From: CAZRVH01 sp964608325
Lineage (GTDB): Bacteria > Patescibacteriota > Gracilibacteria > Peribacterales > Peribacteraceae
Direction: 5' to 3'
Assembly (NCBI GenBank): GCA_964608325.1
Contig: CAZSMX010000001.1
Location: forward strand, 1 to 64,000
DNA: 64,000 nt
The translations under genes and the position numbers were made by a program. Position 1 is the stretch's first letter. The number at the start of each line of letters is the position of its first letter. Under the pieces are notes generated by a model, which saw only the letters and a program-made list of their open reading frames with translations, was not told where the DNA came from and did not search any database. Shown in pieces: positions 1 through 7,431 of this stretch.

Positions 1-551
1 AGGCGCATGCGCAGCAACGTGCGGCCCGCGCCGTAGGTGGTGCTGGTGAGTACGGGGAGGTATTCCACCTCTATCGTCCCTTCGGATACCGGCGCGACGC
101 GCGAGGAACCGAGGTTGGACGACAACGTCGCTTCGACCGTCGCGGCGTCGGTCTTCACGTCTTCCGAAGAAGCGATGAACAAGCTGTGTTCGCCCTGCGC
201 CGCTGCGTCCGGCGAAAAGTCCGCCATGATCCTAACCGTCCTTTGCGCGCACTTCGCGAGGCGGAACGAAGGAAGGCGGAGCGTCGCCTTGGACCTGTCG
301 CTTCCAAAAGACGCGGTACGGGAAATCCTCCGATTTCCTTCCATCGCGTAGATGCGTTCGATATCCGTCGCGCTTCCCAGGTTTCCGTGCGTCATGGTAA
401 GGGCGCTGACGGTCACGTCGGCCGCACACGATGCCCTCAGTTGGACCGTTTGCATCAGTACGCGCTGCGCGCCCAGCGGAACGGTCGTTTGCTCCGGGGA
501 GGACGTTTGGATGAAAAGGACGGATGCCGCTGCAAGGAGGAGGGTGGTCAT
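1..551 (-). CDS. Exported surface protein, C-terminus cut by window edge
   Basis: The minus-strand frame from an ATG at 549-551 stays open for about 183 codons to the left edge. It begins with a hydrophobic leader (MTTLLLAAASVLFI) followed by a threonine/serine/proline-rich stretch, so it is probably exported. The next ~150 residues look like a beta-sandwich module of a kind I associate with large CPR surface proteins. These have a polar first strand, then 'VTVSALTMTHG', a 'DIERIYAM' segment and a 'TVRIMADFS' segment. No enzyme motif is visible. A TATCGT hexamer six bases before the ATG could be the -10 of a leaderless promoter. It lies downstream of lemA and the TPM gene on the same strand. 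Function unknown. Confidence 0.7.
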   Translation of the reverse strand, partial: MTTLLLAAASVLFIQTSSPEQTTVPLGAQRVLMQTVQLRASCAADVTVSALTMTHGNLGSATDIERIYAMEGNRRISRTASFGSDRSKATLRLPSFRLAKCAQRTVRIMADFSPDAAAQGEHSLFIASSEDVKTDAATVEATLSSNLGSSRVAPVSEGTIEVEYLPVLTSTTYGAGRTLLRMR

Positions 552-628
552 ATGCCTACGATATCGAACAATGCCGATTGCTCAATCTAAATCTTGGGAA
601 AATCACCCGTGATCGGCGATTCATTCCT

Positions 629-1501
629 TTACCATTTGCCGCCCGCGCCTCCTCCCCCGAAAGATCCACCTCCGAACCCTCCGAATCCCCCGCCGCCGCT
701 GCTTCCTCCCCCGAAACCTCCGCCACCGAATCCGCCCCTGCCTCCCCTCCCCCGCCCAACTCCGGCGGGCATGTTGGAAACGATGAAATCAAAGATGAGC
801 CCGATCACGACGAGCAGCGGGATCGTGAGCCACCATCCGTACCAAATGGTCAGGAGCATGCCGCCGATACCGCCCACCACTCCTCCCAGCCACCACGTCT
901 TCGTACGCGCGAAAATGGCACCAAGCCAGTTGGCGCCGATGAACAGGAGGAAGAAGAACCAGGCGATCGCGGGAGCGTCTTCGTCCTGCGCGTAACGGTC
1001 CGCCGTGTACTCGCCGCCGATGTGTTTCTTCAACGAATCGATACCGGCCATGATGCCTTCGAAGTACAGACCCTGGCGGAACGCGGGAACCATGTCTTCG
1101 TTCACTATGCCGGATGCGACAATGTCGGGAACGGCTCCTTCCAGCCCGTATCCGGTCGCGATGAAGATCTCCCTGTCTTCCAGGGAAACGAGCATCAGGA
1201 TGCCGTTGTCTTTATCCTTGGATCCCACTCCCCACTTGCGCCCCACTTCCACCGCCGCGTCCACGGGGGTGACGCCCCCCAGGGATTTCACGATGAGGAC
1301 GGCGATTTCGTTGCTCGTGTCCTTTTGGTACTGGAGCAACACGCTTTTCACCGTTTCCTTCTGGTCTTCGCTCAGTATGGCCGCTTCATCGGTCACGAGC
1401 CCGTCGTTCACCGGGACGGCGAAGGCGGCGTACGCCGGCGCGACGGAAAGCATGAACGCCGCCGCGGAAAGAAACGCGCGCGAAGGAAGGGAAAGCTTCA
1501 T
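629..1501 (-). CDS. TPM-domain (YgcG-type) membrane protein
   Basis: A 290-residue protein with a signal peptide (cleavage probably after PAYA, ~residue 25). The TPM domain spans roughly residues 30-155, with the typical 'VNDGLVTDEAAILSEDQK' start and 'NGILMLVSLEDREIFIATG' core. Two or three membrane helices follow (~175-245), and the C-terminus is a Gly/Phe/Ser-rich low-complexity tail. TPM proteins face the outside of the membrane. Some have phosphatase activity and one acts in photosystem II repair, but the role in this organism is unknown. It starts two bases after the lemA stop, and lemA-TPM pairing is common in bacteria. Family assignment is firm; the biochemical role is not. Confidence 0.93.
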   Translation of the reverse strand: MKLSLPSRAFLSAAAFMLSVAPAYAAFAVPVNDGLVTDEAAILSEDQKETVKSVLLQYQKDTSNEIAVLIVKSLGGVTPVDAAVEVGRKWGVGSKDKDNGILMLVSLEDREIFIATGYGLEGAVPDIVASGIVNEDMVPAFRQGLYFEGIMAGIDSLKKHIGGEYTADRYAQDEDAPAIAWFFFLLFIGANWLGAIFARTKTWWLGGVVGGIGGMLLTIWYGWWLTIPLLVVIGLIFDFIVSNMPAGVGRGRGGRGGFGGGGFGGGSSGGGGFGGFGGGSFGGGGAGGKW

Positions 1502-1502
1502 A

Positions 1503-2087
1503 TCAGTTGTCGAAGTTGATCACGGGCGCGGTGTCGGCACCAGCGGCAGCCTGAAAGCCAGGCTCCGGGGCGTAGCCGAACAGGGCAGCCAGGATATTCG
1601 TCGGGAAACGGCGGACGCGGATGTTATAGGAAGCGACCGCGTCGTTGTAATCCTTGCGAGCGACGGCGATGCGGTTCTCGGTACCCGACGTCTCAACCAT
1701 CAGGTCGCGGAAAGCCTGCGTTGCCTGCAGCTGCGGATACGCCTCGACGGTCACGAGGAGGCGGGACAATGCGGAATCGAATTGGTTCGCTGCGTTCACG
1801 CGGTCGGCGGTGGAGCCGGCGTTCTGCCACTTGGTGCGGGCTTCGGTAACGGCGGTCAGCGTCGACTGTTCGAAATTCGCGGCTCCCTTTACGGTGCTCA
1901 CGAGGTTCGGGATGAGATCGAAGCGGCGCTGGTACTGCGTTTCCACCTGGCGGAAGGAATTATCGACGTTCTCGCGTTCGGCTACGAGACCGTTGTATCC
2001 GGAGAACATCCAGATAGCGAAGATCGCGACGACGCCCAGGAGGCCGTAGAGCCACATTTTCTTGGAATCTTGCATGGTGTTTGCCAT
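1503..2087 (-). CDS. lemA: LemA family protein
   Basis: A 194-residue protein with one N-terminal membrane helix ('YGLLGVVAIFAIWMFSGYN', ~residues 13-32). The helical LemA core follows, with the signature 'YNGLVAERENVDNSFRQVE' and 'RRFDLIPNLVSTVKG', and an internal 'ARKDYNDAVASYN' segment. LemA proteins are small membrane-anchored helical-bundle proteins of unclear function. It is the first gene of a two-gene unit with the TPM protein. No Shine-Dalgarno site precedes the ATG. Confidence 0.95.
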   Translation of the reverse strand: MANTMQDSKKMWLYGLLGVVAIFAIWMFSGYNGLVAERENVDNSFRQVETQYQRRFDLIPNLVSTVKGAANFEQSTLTAVTEARTKWQNAGSTADRVNAANQFDSALSRLLVTVEAYPQLQATQAFRDLMVETSGTENRIAVARKDYNDAVASYNIRVRRFPTNILAALFGYAPEPGFQAAAGADTAPVINFDN

Positions 2088-2144
2088 AATGAGTGAGGAA
2101 AGAATAGATCGATGCTAGCGAATGTTCATTTTTTTGTCACTTGC

Positions 2145-2215
2145 TAGCTTCGTTAGCTTCATTAGCTGCGTTAGTTGCCCAGTTATAGAAGATACTAAGG
2201 AAGCTAATGAAGCTA
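2145..2215. repeat. Intergenic 21-bp dispersed repeat and 13-bp inverted repeat
   Basis: The 21-bp unit at 2145-2165, built from GTTAGCTTC-like 9-mers, recurs exactly at 13617-13637 and with one mismatch at 21945-21965, always intergenic and in the same orientation. Its second half (TAGCTTCATTAGC, 2154-2166) is repeated as a perfect inverted copy at 2203-2215, overlapping the stop codon of the peroxiredoxin gene. The hairpin could end transcription or be a relic of a small mobile repeat. Confidence 0.75.
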
Positions 2216-2680
2216 CTTACTGAATTCATCCATATCTTGGAGGATTTCCGCCGCGTGTTCGCCGGGTTTCACTTTTTCGTAGATCTTCGCAATGGTTCCG
2301 TCGGGACGGATGAGGAAACTGCTGCGCAGCGTGCCCATGTATTTTTTGCCGTACATCGATTTCTCGGCCCACACGCCGTAGGCTTCCACCGCTTCTTTCT
2401 TTTCATCGGACAAAAGCGTGAACGGCAACGAGAATTTGTCCGCGAATTTTTTGTGGCTCGCGATACCGTCCGTGCTGATGCCTACGATGGTGAGACCCTT
2501 CGACGTGAGTGCCGACAGGTTGTCCCGAAGCGAACATGCTTCCTCGGTGCAGCCCGGCGTATCGTCTTTCGGATAGAAATAGACCAGGAGCCATCCCCCG
2601 GAATAGCTCTCGAGCGAATGGATCGTCCCGTCTTGGTCGGGTAACGAAAAGGCAGGGGCCTTGGAGTTCGATTTAAGCAT
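2213..2680 (-). CDS. bcp: Thioredoxin-dependent peroxiredoxin (BCP/PrxQ)
   Basis: A 155-residue PrxQ-type peroxiredoxin that reduces hydrogen peroxide and organic hydroperoxides with electrons from thioredoxin. The motif YFYPKDDTPGCTEEACSLRD gives both the peroxidatic cysteine (PGC) and the resolving cysteine five residues later. The C-terminal 'RSSFLIRPDGTIAKIYEKVKP' is also typical. An upstream in-frame extension exists, but the family begins at MLKSNSKAPAF. A TATGAT hexamer sits six bases before this ATG (2687-2692), which supports the short start and a leaderless message. Cytoplasmic, stand-alone. Confidence 0.96.
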   Translation of the reverse strand: MLKSNSKAPAFSLPDQDGTIHSLESYSGGWLLVYFYPKDDTPGCTEEACSLRDNLSALTSKGLTIVGISTDGIASHKKFADKFSLPFTLLSDEKKEAVEAYGVWAEKSMYGKKYMGTLRSSFLIRPDGTIAKIYEKVKPGEHAAEILQDMDEFSK

Positions 2681-2807
2681 GCGCCCATCATACATGCATC
2701 CTGCAGCCGTTATGGGAAAATACGCGGATTTTGTCAACGACTGTTCTGACAGAAGCAAGTAAATGCAACGTCTACGAATGCATCTGTTTCCCTTCCCCCA
2801 TTTTTCT

Positions 2808-2978
2808 ATGGCTGATTCCGATTCGGGTTCTTCCATGATGGTCGCGCTCGTCGCGATCCTCGTCATCATCGTCATCGGTTTTTTCGCATTGCAAATGCTT
2901 TCCCAAAAAAGTACAGGCAATGGCGGACAGATCGACGTCAATCTTCCGTCTATAGGTAGTAGCGCGGGAAATCAGTAA
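2808..2978 (+). CDS. Small single-pass membrane protein
   Basis: A 56-residue ORF starting MADSDSGSSMM. One strong hydrophobic helix (VALVAILVIIVIGFFALQML, ~residues 12-31) is followed by a short Gly/Ser/Asn-rich tail. An in-frame ATG at 2763 would add 15 residues (MQRLRMHLFPFPHFS) but neither start has a ribosome-binding site. A good terminator follows at 3003-3034, which supports transcription. Function unknown. Confidence 0.65.
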   Translation: MADSDSGSSMMVALVAILVIIVIGFFALQMLSQKSTGNGGQIDVNLPSIGSSAGNQ

Positions 2979-3002
2979 CCCGCACACAACATCCTCATCG
3001 GA

Positions 3003-3034
3003 AACCGCGTGCAGGGGTGCGCGCGGTTTTTTTT
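3003..3034 (+). terminator. Rho-independent terminator
   Basis: A stem AACCGCG (3003-3009) pairs with CGCGGTT (3022-3028) and is followed by an unbroken T run to 3034. It ends the plus-strand small membrane protein transcript and faces the converging DEAD-box helicase gene. Confidence 0.85.
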
Positions 3035-3035
3035 A

Positions 3036-4304
3036 TTATCGTCTCCTTCTCTTGAATCCACCGCGTCCGCCGCCGGGCCTGCGGAATCCGGGCTGGGAGA
3101 ATTTGTTGCGCGGCGCAAAGGGAGCGGGTTCGTTGTTGGCAGGGATGTGTTCGGTCAGGACGATCTCGCCCCCGGGCACGACCTTGGAGAACGACGTGGG
3201 GATCTTGGCGCGGATGAGTTTTTCGATGCTGCGCATGCCGCTGATCTGGCTGGGTTCCGCGAAAGAAATGGCCTTTCCCGTCTTGCCGGCGCGTCCCGTG
3301 CGTCCGATGCGGTGCACGTAGTCGGCGGAATCATCCGGGAGGTCGAAGTTCACGACGAGCTCGATGCCTTTCACGTCGATGCCGCGGGCGGCGATGTCGG
3401 TGGCGACGAGTACGCGGTACTTCCCGTTCTTGAATCCGCCCAATGCGTCGGTGCGCTGCGCGAGGGAGCGGTTTCCGTGGATCTCCGCCGAGGTGTGCCG
3501 CATGTCTCGGATGAGTTTGGCGACTTTCTTCGCGCCGTGTTTCGTACGCGTGAAGACGAGGACGGATCCTTTGTAATCGTTCAGGATTTTTTCGAGCATG
3601 CGGATCTTTTCATCCTTCTTCACGATGATCATTTCCTGCTCGACGCGTTCGGCCGTGGTTCCCTGCGGGGCGACCTCCACGCGCAGAGGGAGCTTCATGT
3701 GCTGCGTCGCGATGCGCACGATTTCCTGCGGCATGGTGGCGGAGAAGAGCATCGTCTGGCGTTCCTTGGGCACCACCGACAGGATCCTGTTGATCTGCGG
3801 CGCGAATCCCATGTCCAACATGCGGTCGGCCTCGTCCAACACGAGCACGTCGACACCGTTGAGCGTGATGGATTTCCTTTCAAGATGGTCGATGAGGCGG
3901 CCCGGCGTGGCGATGACGATGTGCGGGCGGCGGCGGATCATGTCGCGTTGGAGGTTCATGGATGCTCCTCCGATAAGCACCGCGGTGCGGATACCCAGCG
4001 GACCGCCGACTTTTTGCAACGATTCCTCCACCTGCAGCGCGAGTTCGCGCGTGGGCAAAAGAACGAGGCCGTTTTTCTTTCCCTGCAGCATGTGCTGGAT
4101 CATCGGGATGCCGAACGCGAGCGTCTTGCCCGTACCGGTCTGCGCGATGCCGATGAGATCCTTGCCTTCCACGCACGACGGGATGGACTCGTGTTGGATG
4201 GGAGTCGGCACCGTGAAGTGCAGCTTTTCCAGGATATCCAGGATATTCGGCGCGATGCCGAGTCCGGAGAAACTCCTCTCTGGTGTTGATTGTGACGGTT
4301 CCAT
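3036..4304 (-). CDS. DEAD-box RNA helicase, RhlE-like
   Basis: A 422-residue ATP-dependent RNA helicase with all expected motifs in order. These are the Q motif (PTPIQHESIP), Walker A AQTGTGKT, Ia PTRELALQ, TPGRL, DEAD box VLDEADRMLDMGF, SATMP, ATDIAARGIDV and HRIGRTGRAGK. The DEADRMLDMGF form is typical of RhlE/CsdA-type helicases in RNA turnover and ribosome assembly. The C-terminus is a short Arg/Gly-rich tail ending in KRRRR, likely a non-specific RNA-binding extension. ATG at 4302-4304 is preferred over an upstream in-frame ATG because the family's N-terminal region begins right after it. Confidence 0.95.
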   Translation of the reverse strand: MEPSQSTPERSFSGLGIAPNILDILEKLHFTVPTPIQHESIPSCVEGKDLIGIAQTGTGKTLAFGIPMIQHMLQGKKNGLVLLPTRELALQVEESLQKVGGPLGIRTAVLIGGASMNLQRDMIRRRPHIVIATPGRLIDHLERKSITLNGVDVLVLDEADRMLDMGFAPQINRILSVVPKERQTMLFSATMPQEIVRIATQHMKLPLRVEVAPQGTTAERVEQEMIIVKKDEKIRMLEKILNDYKGSVLVFTRTKHGAKKVAKLIRDMRHTSAEIHGNRSLAQRTDALGGFKNGKYRVLVATDIAARGIDVKGIELVVNFDLPDDSADYVHRIGRTGRAGKTGKAISFAEPSQISGMRSIEKLIRAKIPTSFSKVVPGGEIVLTEHIPANNEPAPFAPRNKFSQPGFRRPGGGRGGFKRRRR

Positions 4305-4352
4305 AGTGACGCCGTAGTGTACACCGCATTTCACATCGGCGATAGCCGCCTT

Positions 4353-5126
4353 TCAGGCCTTCGTAGCTGCCGCATGGGCAAAAGCGATGATACTGCCCAC
4401 AATGTTGTGATTTCCCTTCGTCCTGTATTTCACGTATTTCGGCTCGCCCCTGGATGCCTGCGCCGCGAAGCCCGACACGAAAAACTGGACGGCGGCGACG
4501 CGGGACCACGGCAGTACGAACGAATGCGCTCCGCTTTGGAACAGCAACCGCTCGCTGGTAATGATCAGGTCGCCGTCCGCGACCTTCTTCCACCCTTTTT
4601 CATCCTGTACCGTCTTCGCCCCCACGCTGAAGTGGATGCCGATCGGCAGCTTCAGCTCCACTCCGGTGAATCCCTTTCCTTTCTTCTCCGCTACCCCGAA
4701 CAGCGTCACCGGCTCCTGCCAGTACGCAACCTCGTTTGCGCCGAGCAGTACGCCTTTGGTTTCAACGACGGGCATGTTTCCCCTTTTGATCTCGCTCATG
4801 ATGCGGCTGCGGTACAACTCCCTCTTCGTCTTCGCGATGTCCTTGTCCTCCAGCCCCAGGTAATCCTGGATCTGTTCCATCTCCTGCCATTCCTCTTCCG
4901 TGACGGCATCGTCTTGGTGGATGCTGGAAAGCGCGTGCAAATACAGGTCCATACGTACCGACGACAGCACGTCCGTCGGCAAATTCAATTCCTCGCGCTT
5001 CGTCTCCAGCTCCCCTATCTCGGCTTCCGTCAATTTACCGTCCGCGATGGCCGCTTTCACTGCGTCTCGAAATTCCTGGGCATCGCCGCCCAGCACTCGC
5101 TTTTGGATGATTCCGAGCAGGTCCAT
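4353..5126 (-). CDS. Hypothetical protein with helical N-terminus and PH-like C-terminus
   Basis: A 257-residue cytoplasmic protein. Residues ~1-110 are helical and acidic, with TerB-like spacing ('GKLTEAEIGELETKREELNL', then a second similar helix set 'AVTEEEWQEMEQIQDYLGL'). Residues ~135-245 look like a bacterial PH-like/GRAM beta domain ('DGDLIITSERLLFQS', 'LPWSRVAAVQFF'). No catalytic residues are evident. The start was set at MDLLGII because TATACT (5133-5138) lies exactly six bases upstream, as in many genes here. I do not recognise a named family; a membrane-sensing or scaffolding role would be speculation. Confidence 0.75.
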   Translation of the reverse strand: MDLLGIIQKRVLGGDAQEFRDAVKAAIADGKLTEAEIGELETKREELNLPTDVLSSVRMDLYLHALSSIHQDDAVTEEEWQEMEQIQDYLGLEDKDIAKTKRELYRSRIMSEIKRGNMPVVETKGVLLGANEVAYWQEPVTLFGVAEKKGKGFTGVELKLPIGIHFSVGAKTVQDEKGWKKVADGDLIITSERLLFQSGAHSFVLPWSRVAAVQFFVSGFAAQASRGEPKYVKYRTKGNHNIVGSIIAFAHAAATKA

Positions 5127-5321
5127 GTCCGCAGTATAACAGATGTCAGATGCGCTTGACGGAGCCATAAAGAGGGATAGTCTCTGTCGGTCCCGATCCT
5201 TGCATTACATCATTCGTTACGCGCCGGATTGCCGATAGCAACGCTGTCGATAGTCCGGTCTGTAGTGTTTAAAAACCTGCAGCTTTACTAGGAGTTCGTT
5301 ACGGATTTTAAGGAGTTAGGT

Positions 5322-5669
5322 ATGTCGTCGTATCGTGGAGCACCAGTTAGTGATGGAGTATTCGATCGCGATCCCCCGATTGATCGCAAGAAAGGAGAGG
5401 AGGAAACGATTCGCTGGATCAAAGCCAGTAAAATGGTGCAGCAAGCGCTGCGCCTCGCAATCGACAGCAAATCGAGCCGTCCCGTTCCGGAGATTCGCTT
5501 GCCAAAGCACGTGATGGAAACCTTCCGGGTCGAAAACGGCGAGTTGATCGTCTTGGGAAACGGCTCCCTCTCGCTCGTGAACGCCGGCATCGTCATCTTG
5601 GACGCCGATGCCCTTGAAAGCTGCGTCCCCCGATCGAAACCCGCGAATAGAACGGTCGTGGCAGTGTAG
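5322..5669 (+). CDS. Hypothetical protein, 115 aa
   Basis: A small soluble protein preceded by a clear ribosome-binding site (AAGGAG at about 5310, ATG at 5322), unusual for this window. The N-terminal third is polar and charged (DRDPPIDRKKGEEE). The remainder looks like a small alpha/beta unit with 'MVQQALRLAIDS' and 'GELIVLGNGSLSLVNAGIVILDADALESC'. No family recognised. A strong terminator follows at 5705-5738, so it is a single-gene transcript. It lies just upstream of tRNA-Pro and its inserted GIY-YIG gene. Confidence 0.72.
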   Translation: MSSYRGAPVSDGVFDRDPPIDRKKGEEETIRWIKASKMVQQALRLAIDSKSSRPVPEIRLPKHVMETFRVENGELIVLGNGSLSLVNAGIVILDADALESCVPRSKPANRTVVAV

Positions 5670-5704
5670 CCGCGGCAAAGCAGGTCATAACACTATCGAC
5701 ACCC

Positions 5705-5738
5705 CTCCTTGTATGCCATTGCATGCAAGGAGTTTTTT
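5705..5738 (+). terminator. Rho-independent terminator
   Basis: An 11-bp stem, CTCCTTGTATG (5705-5715) with CATGCAAGGAG (5722-5732), is followed by six T (5733-5738). It ends the 5322-5669 transcript before tRNA-Pro. Confidence 0.88.
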
Positions 5739-5798
5739 GCAGTGAATGTTCTGTTGCCCATCTTTAAATACCCAGTATCATCTCCCGGTCGGTTTCAT

Positions 5799-5875
5799 CG
5801 GGACGTAGCTCAGTTGGCTAGAGCGTACGGTTCGGGACCGTAAGGCCGGAGGTTCGAGTCCTCTCGTCCCGACCA
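5799..5875 (+). tRNA. tRNA-Pro (CGG)
   Basis: A 77-nt cloverleaf. The acceptor CGGGACG pairs with CGTCCCG, the anticodon stem TACGG/CCGTA encloses loop TTCGGGA (anticodon CGG, reads CCG), and the T arm has GGTTCGAGTCC. CCA is encoded. The last 17 bases (5859-5875) are repeated exactly at 6298-6314, so the gene is the integration site of the GIY-YIG island described separately. Confidence 0.96.
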
Positions 5876-6314
5876 TTCGAAGCTGCGCTTCTCATGGCAA
5901 GCCATGGTTCCGCTGCTTCAAGGAACCCCATAAATGTGCATTTATTGAGTCCTGTAATCAAGAAGGCGAGTTCGTACGTTTCGATTTTTCATTGCAAACA
6001 GATTTTCAAATCCAGGCATTCTATGCTTTTGGCATGTTTCATGTGTACATTCTTGAATTACTCGATGGCTCATATTACGTAGGGTTTACCAATGACTTAC
6101 AACGTCGCCTGCATGAACATGCGACGGGAACTGCTTGTTCTCACACTCAGAAATTTCCCATGCGAAGGTTGCTTTGGGCAGAAATGCAATCCAATAGACA
6201 AGCCGCAAGAAAAAGAGAAAAAGAAATAAAAGGGTGGAGAAGAAATAAGAAAGAGTGCTTATGGAAAGATTCGAGTTTATCCTGAGCTTGCGAAGGATCC
6301 TCTCGTCCCGACCA
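5859..6314 (+). mobile_element. GIY-YIG island inserted at tRNA-Pro 3' end
   Basis: The 17-bp 3' terminus of tRNA-Pro (TCCTCTCGTCCCGACCA) occurs at 5859-5875 and again at 6298-6314. About 420 bp between the copies encode one GIY-YIG protein. The segment is more AT-rich than its flanks. The layout matches site-specific insertion at a tRNA gene that restores the tRNA 3' end. Just before the right copy is an inverted motif ATCCT-gagcttgcga-AGGAT. No integrase or transposase is present, so the nuclease itself or a trans-acting enzyme would have to drive mobility. Confidence 0.7.
6034..6285 (+). CDS. GIY-YIG nuclease domain protein (UPF0213-like)
   Basis: An 83-residue single-domain protein. The GIY-YIG core reads HVYILELLDGSYYVGFTND, followed by LQRRLHEHATG (catalytic Arg) and later AARKREKEIKGWRRNKK with the usual basic helix. 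This family contains small endonuclease-like proteins whose cellular substrates are mostly unknown. The start was put at MFHVYIL, where the domain begins; an upstream in-frame ATG at 5992 adds 14 residues outside the domain. It lies between two copies of the tRNA-Pro 3' end, implying a mobile or homing origin. Confidence 0.88.
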   Translation: MFHVYILELLDGSYYVGFTNDLQRRLHEHATGTACSHTQKFPMRRLLWAEMQSNRQAARKREKEIKGWRRNKKECLWKDSSLS

Positions 6315-6662
6315 GAATTGATTCACTGCGCGGCCGTGAAGCTGCGTTTTTTGTTTCTAGATGCACAAAAATAGGAATACTGCTCCATGTACAAATCAGG
6401 CGTTTTCAAACTCTCAATATTTATTAGGAAACATTTATAAAATATGCCAATACGTCCAAGTCAGGAAAAAGTAACATTTATGTATACATTTTTTATACAT
6501 GTATTCATACAACATTTGGGAAATAGAGTGCATTGAAGCATTCAAATCGCCAAATAAGGCATATTTAGCTTGCTTCAACACGATCACAAGATTGAATCAA
6601 TAGTTGCTGGACAACAAAAGACCCCTACGTACACTACCGGTCCGTCCTCCCAAGGACTTAAT
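6315..6662. other. AT-rich intergenic stretch without a recognisable gene
   Basis: About 350 bases of markedly lower GC than the rest of the window. It contains the palindrome ATGTATACAT (about 6480-6489) and further TATACAT/ATGTAT repeats up to about 6510, which could form a regulatory or promoter region for the micro-ORFs downstream. I see no tRNA, no convincing structured RNA and no coding frame longer than a few dozen codons. It directly follows the right repeat of the GIY-YIG island, so it may be part of the same imported block. Confidence 0.5.
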
Positions 6663-6779
6663 ATGAATAACGTGAAGCTAGAGACCCAGCGCGCTTCACT
6701 CCCGCTCGTGCTTATGCACGTAGCGTTCATCACCTTCCTCAGCCTGAGCATGGTGATGAGCCTCCCGACTCTGCGCTAA
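6663..6779 (+). CDS. Micro-protein with one membrane helix (38 aa)
   Basis: An ATG at 6663 is preceded by AAGGA (about 6651-6655) at good spacing. The 38-residue product starts MNNVKLETQRAS and then has a hydrophobic helix (PLVLMHVAFITFLSLSMVMS). Size and shape resemble small membrane peptides such as type I toxins or regulatory micro-proteins, but there is no sequence match I can name. A longer reading from 6570 has no ribosome-binding site. A second tiny ORF and a terminator follow, suggesting a small dedicated transcript. Confidence 0.45.
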   Translation: MNNVKLETQRASLPLVLMHVAFITFLSLSMVMSLPTLR

Positions 6780-6807
6780 AGAGTCCTAGGCAAATAGGAG
6801 TGAACCA

Positions 6808-6864
6808 ATGACGTTCGCACCGGCGAACGACCAACCTCCCCCTCGACCCCCTCCCAGAAGCTGA
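6808..6864 (+). CDS. Putative 18-aa proline-rich peptide
   Basis: An ATG at 6808 with an upstream TAGGAG (about 6795-6800) opens an 18-codon frame ending TGA at 6862-6864. The product is proline- and arginine-rich (ends PPPRPPPRS). It follows the 38-aa micro-ORF by 28 bases and precedes the hairpin at 6900-6918. It may be a real peptide, a leader, or chance. Confidence 0.3.
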   Translation: MTFAPANDQPPPRPPPRS

Positions 6865-6899
6865 CGCAGCCGACCGGAGCAGAGGATGGCAGGATTTCG

Positions 6900-6922
6900 G
6901 GACCCTGAAACGGGGTCCTTTT
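6900..6922 (+). terminator. Probable terminator after the micro-ORFs
   Basis: A six-base stem GGACCC (6900-6905) pairs with GGGTCC (6913-6918), followed by TTTT. It is oriented to end a plus-strand transcript coming from 6663-6864 and stops just before the 3' end of the converging lipoprotein gene. Confidence 0.6.
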
Positions 6923-6926
6923 GCGT

Positions 6927-7427
6927 CTATCGGCCTGTGGGCTTCAAAATTCCATTTGCGATGGTCTGGCCCGGAGTGGAAACGCCCGCAGAGGACTCTA
7001 CCGTAACGATTACGGACGAATACCGTTCTAAGTCCTTTTGGGCCTCTAATTTAAGGGAATGGCGCACATCGCCGCTCGTATTTTGCAGTGTTCCGAGCTT
7101 CTCATAGCGGCTCTTCGAGGCATCCGCCAACCAGCCGATATAAACCAATCCTTGGGCTGCTTCGGCCACGTTGAGCTGAAGGCTGACGCGGGAGGTGCCG
7201 TCCTCGAAAGCCCAAACGACCGCCGTGCCGTTGGCGACGACGTCCTTGATTCCTTGCAGCGGACCGATGCCCAAATAGGTTATGGTGCCGTGCTGGGGAT
7301 CCGCAGGAAGCGATGCAGAGACGCCGGCGGACCGAGCCGACGAGGAGGGTTGTGTCTCAACAACGGGCGCGGCAGGCTGCGCGCAAGCGACCAAGAGCAA
7401 CGCTGCCAATGGGAGAAGTGTTTTCAT
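6927..7427 (-). CDS. Lipoprotein with anti-sigma-K (RskA)-like domain
   Basis: A 166-residue exported lipoprotein. The signal peptide ends in the lipobox LLVAC (Cys15), followed by a Pro/Ser/Ala linker. The C-terminal ~90 residues ('LVYIGWLADASKSRYEKLG', 'DLERYSSVIVTVESSAG', 'PGQTIANGIL') resemble the extracytoplasmic domain of RskA-type anti-sigma factors. The cytoplasmic zinc-binding half and the membrane helix are missing, so it cannot be a conventional anti-sigma factor. It starts 4 bases after the O-antigen ligase-like gene stops, so the two are probably co-transcribed. Role unknown. Confidence 0.8.
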   Translation of the reverse strand: MKTLLPLAALLLVACAQPAAPVVETQPSSSARSAGVSASLPADPQHGTITYLGIGPLQGIKDVVANGTAVVWAFEDGTSRVSLQLNVAEAAQGLVYIGWLADASKSRYEKLGTLQNTSGDVRHSLKLEAQKDLERYSSVIVTVESSAGVSTPGQTIANGILKPTGR

Positions 7428-7431
7428 AGGG

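Noticed and set aside
6298..6314. Second tRNA-Pro copy
   Set aside because: Only the last 17 bases of the tRNA are repeated; no acceptor 5' strand, D arm or anticodon arm precedes them.
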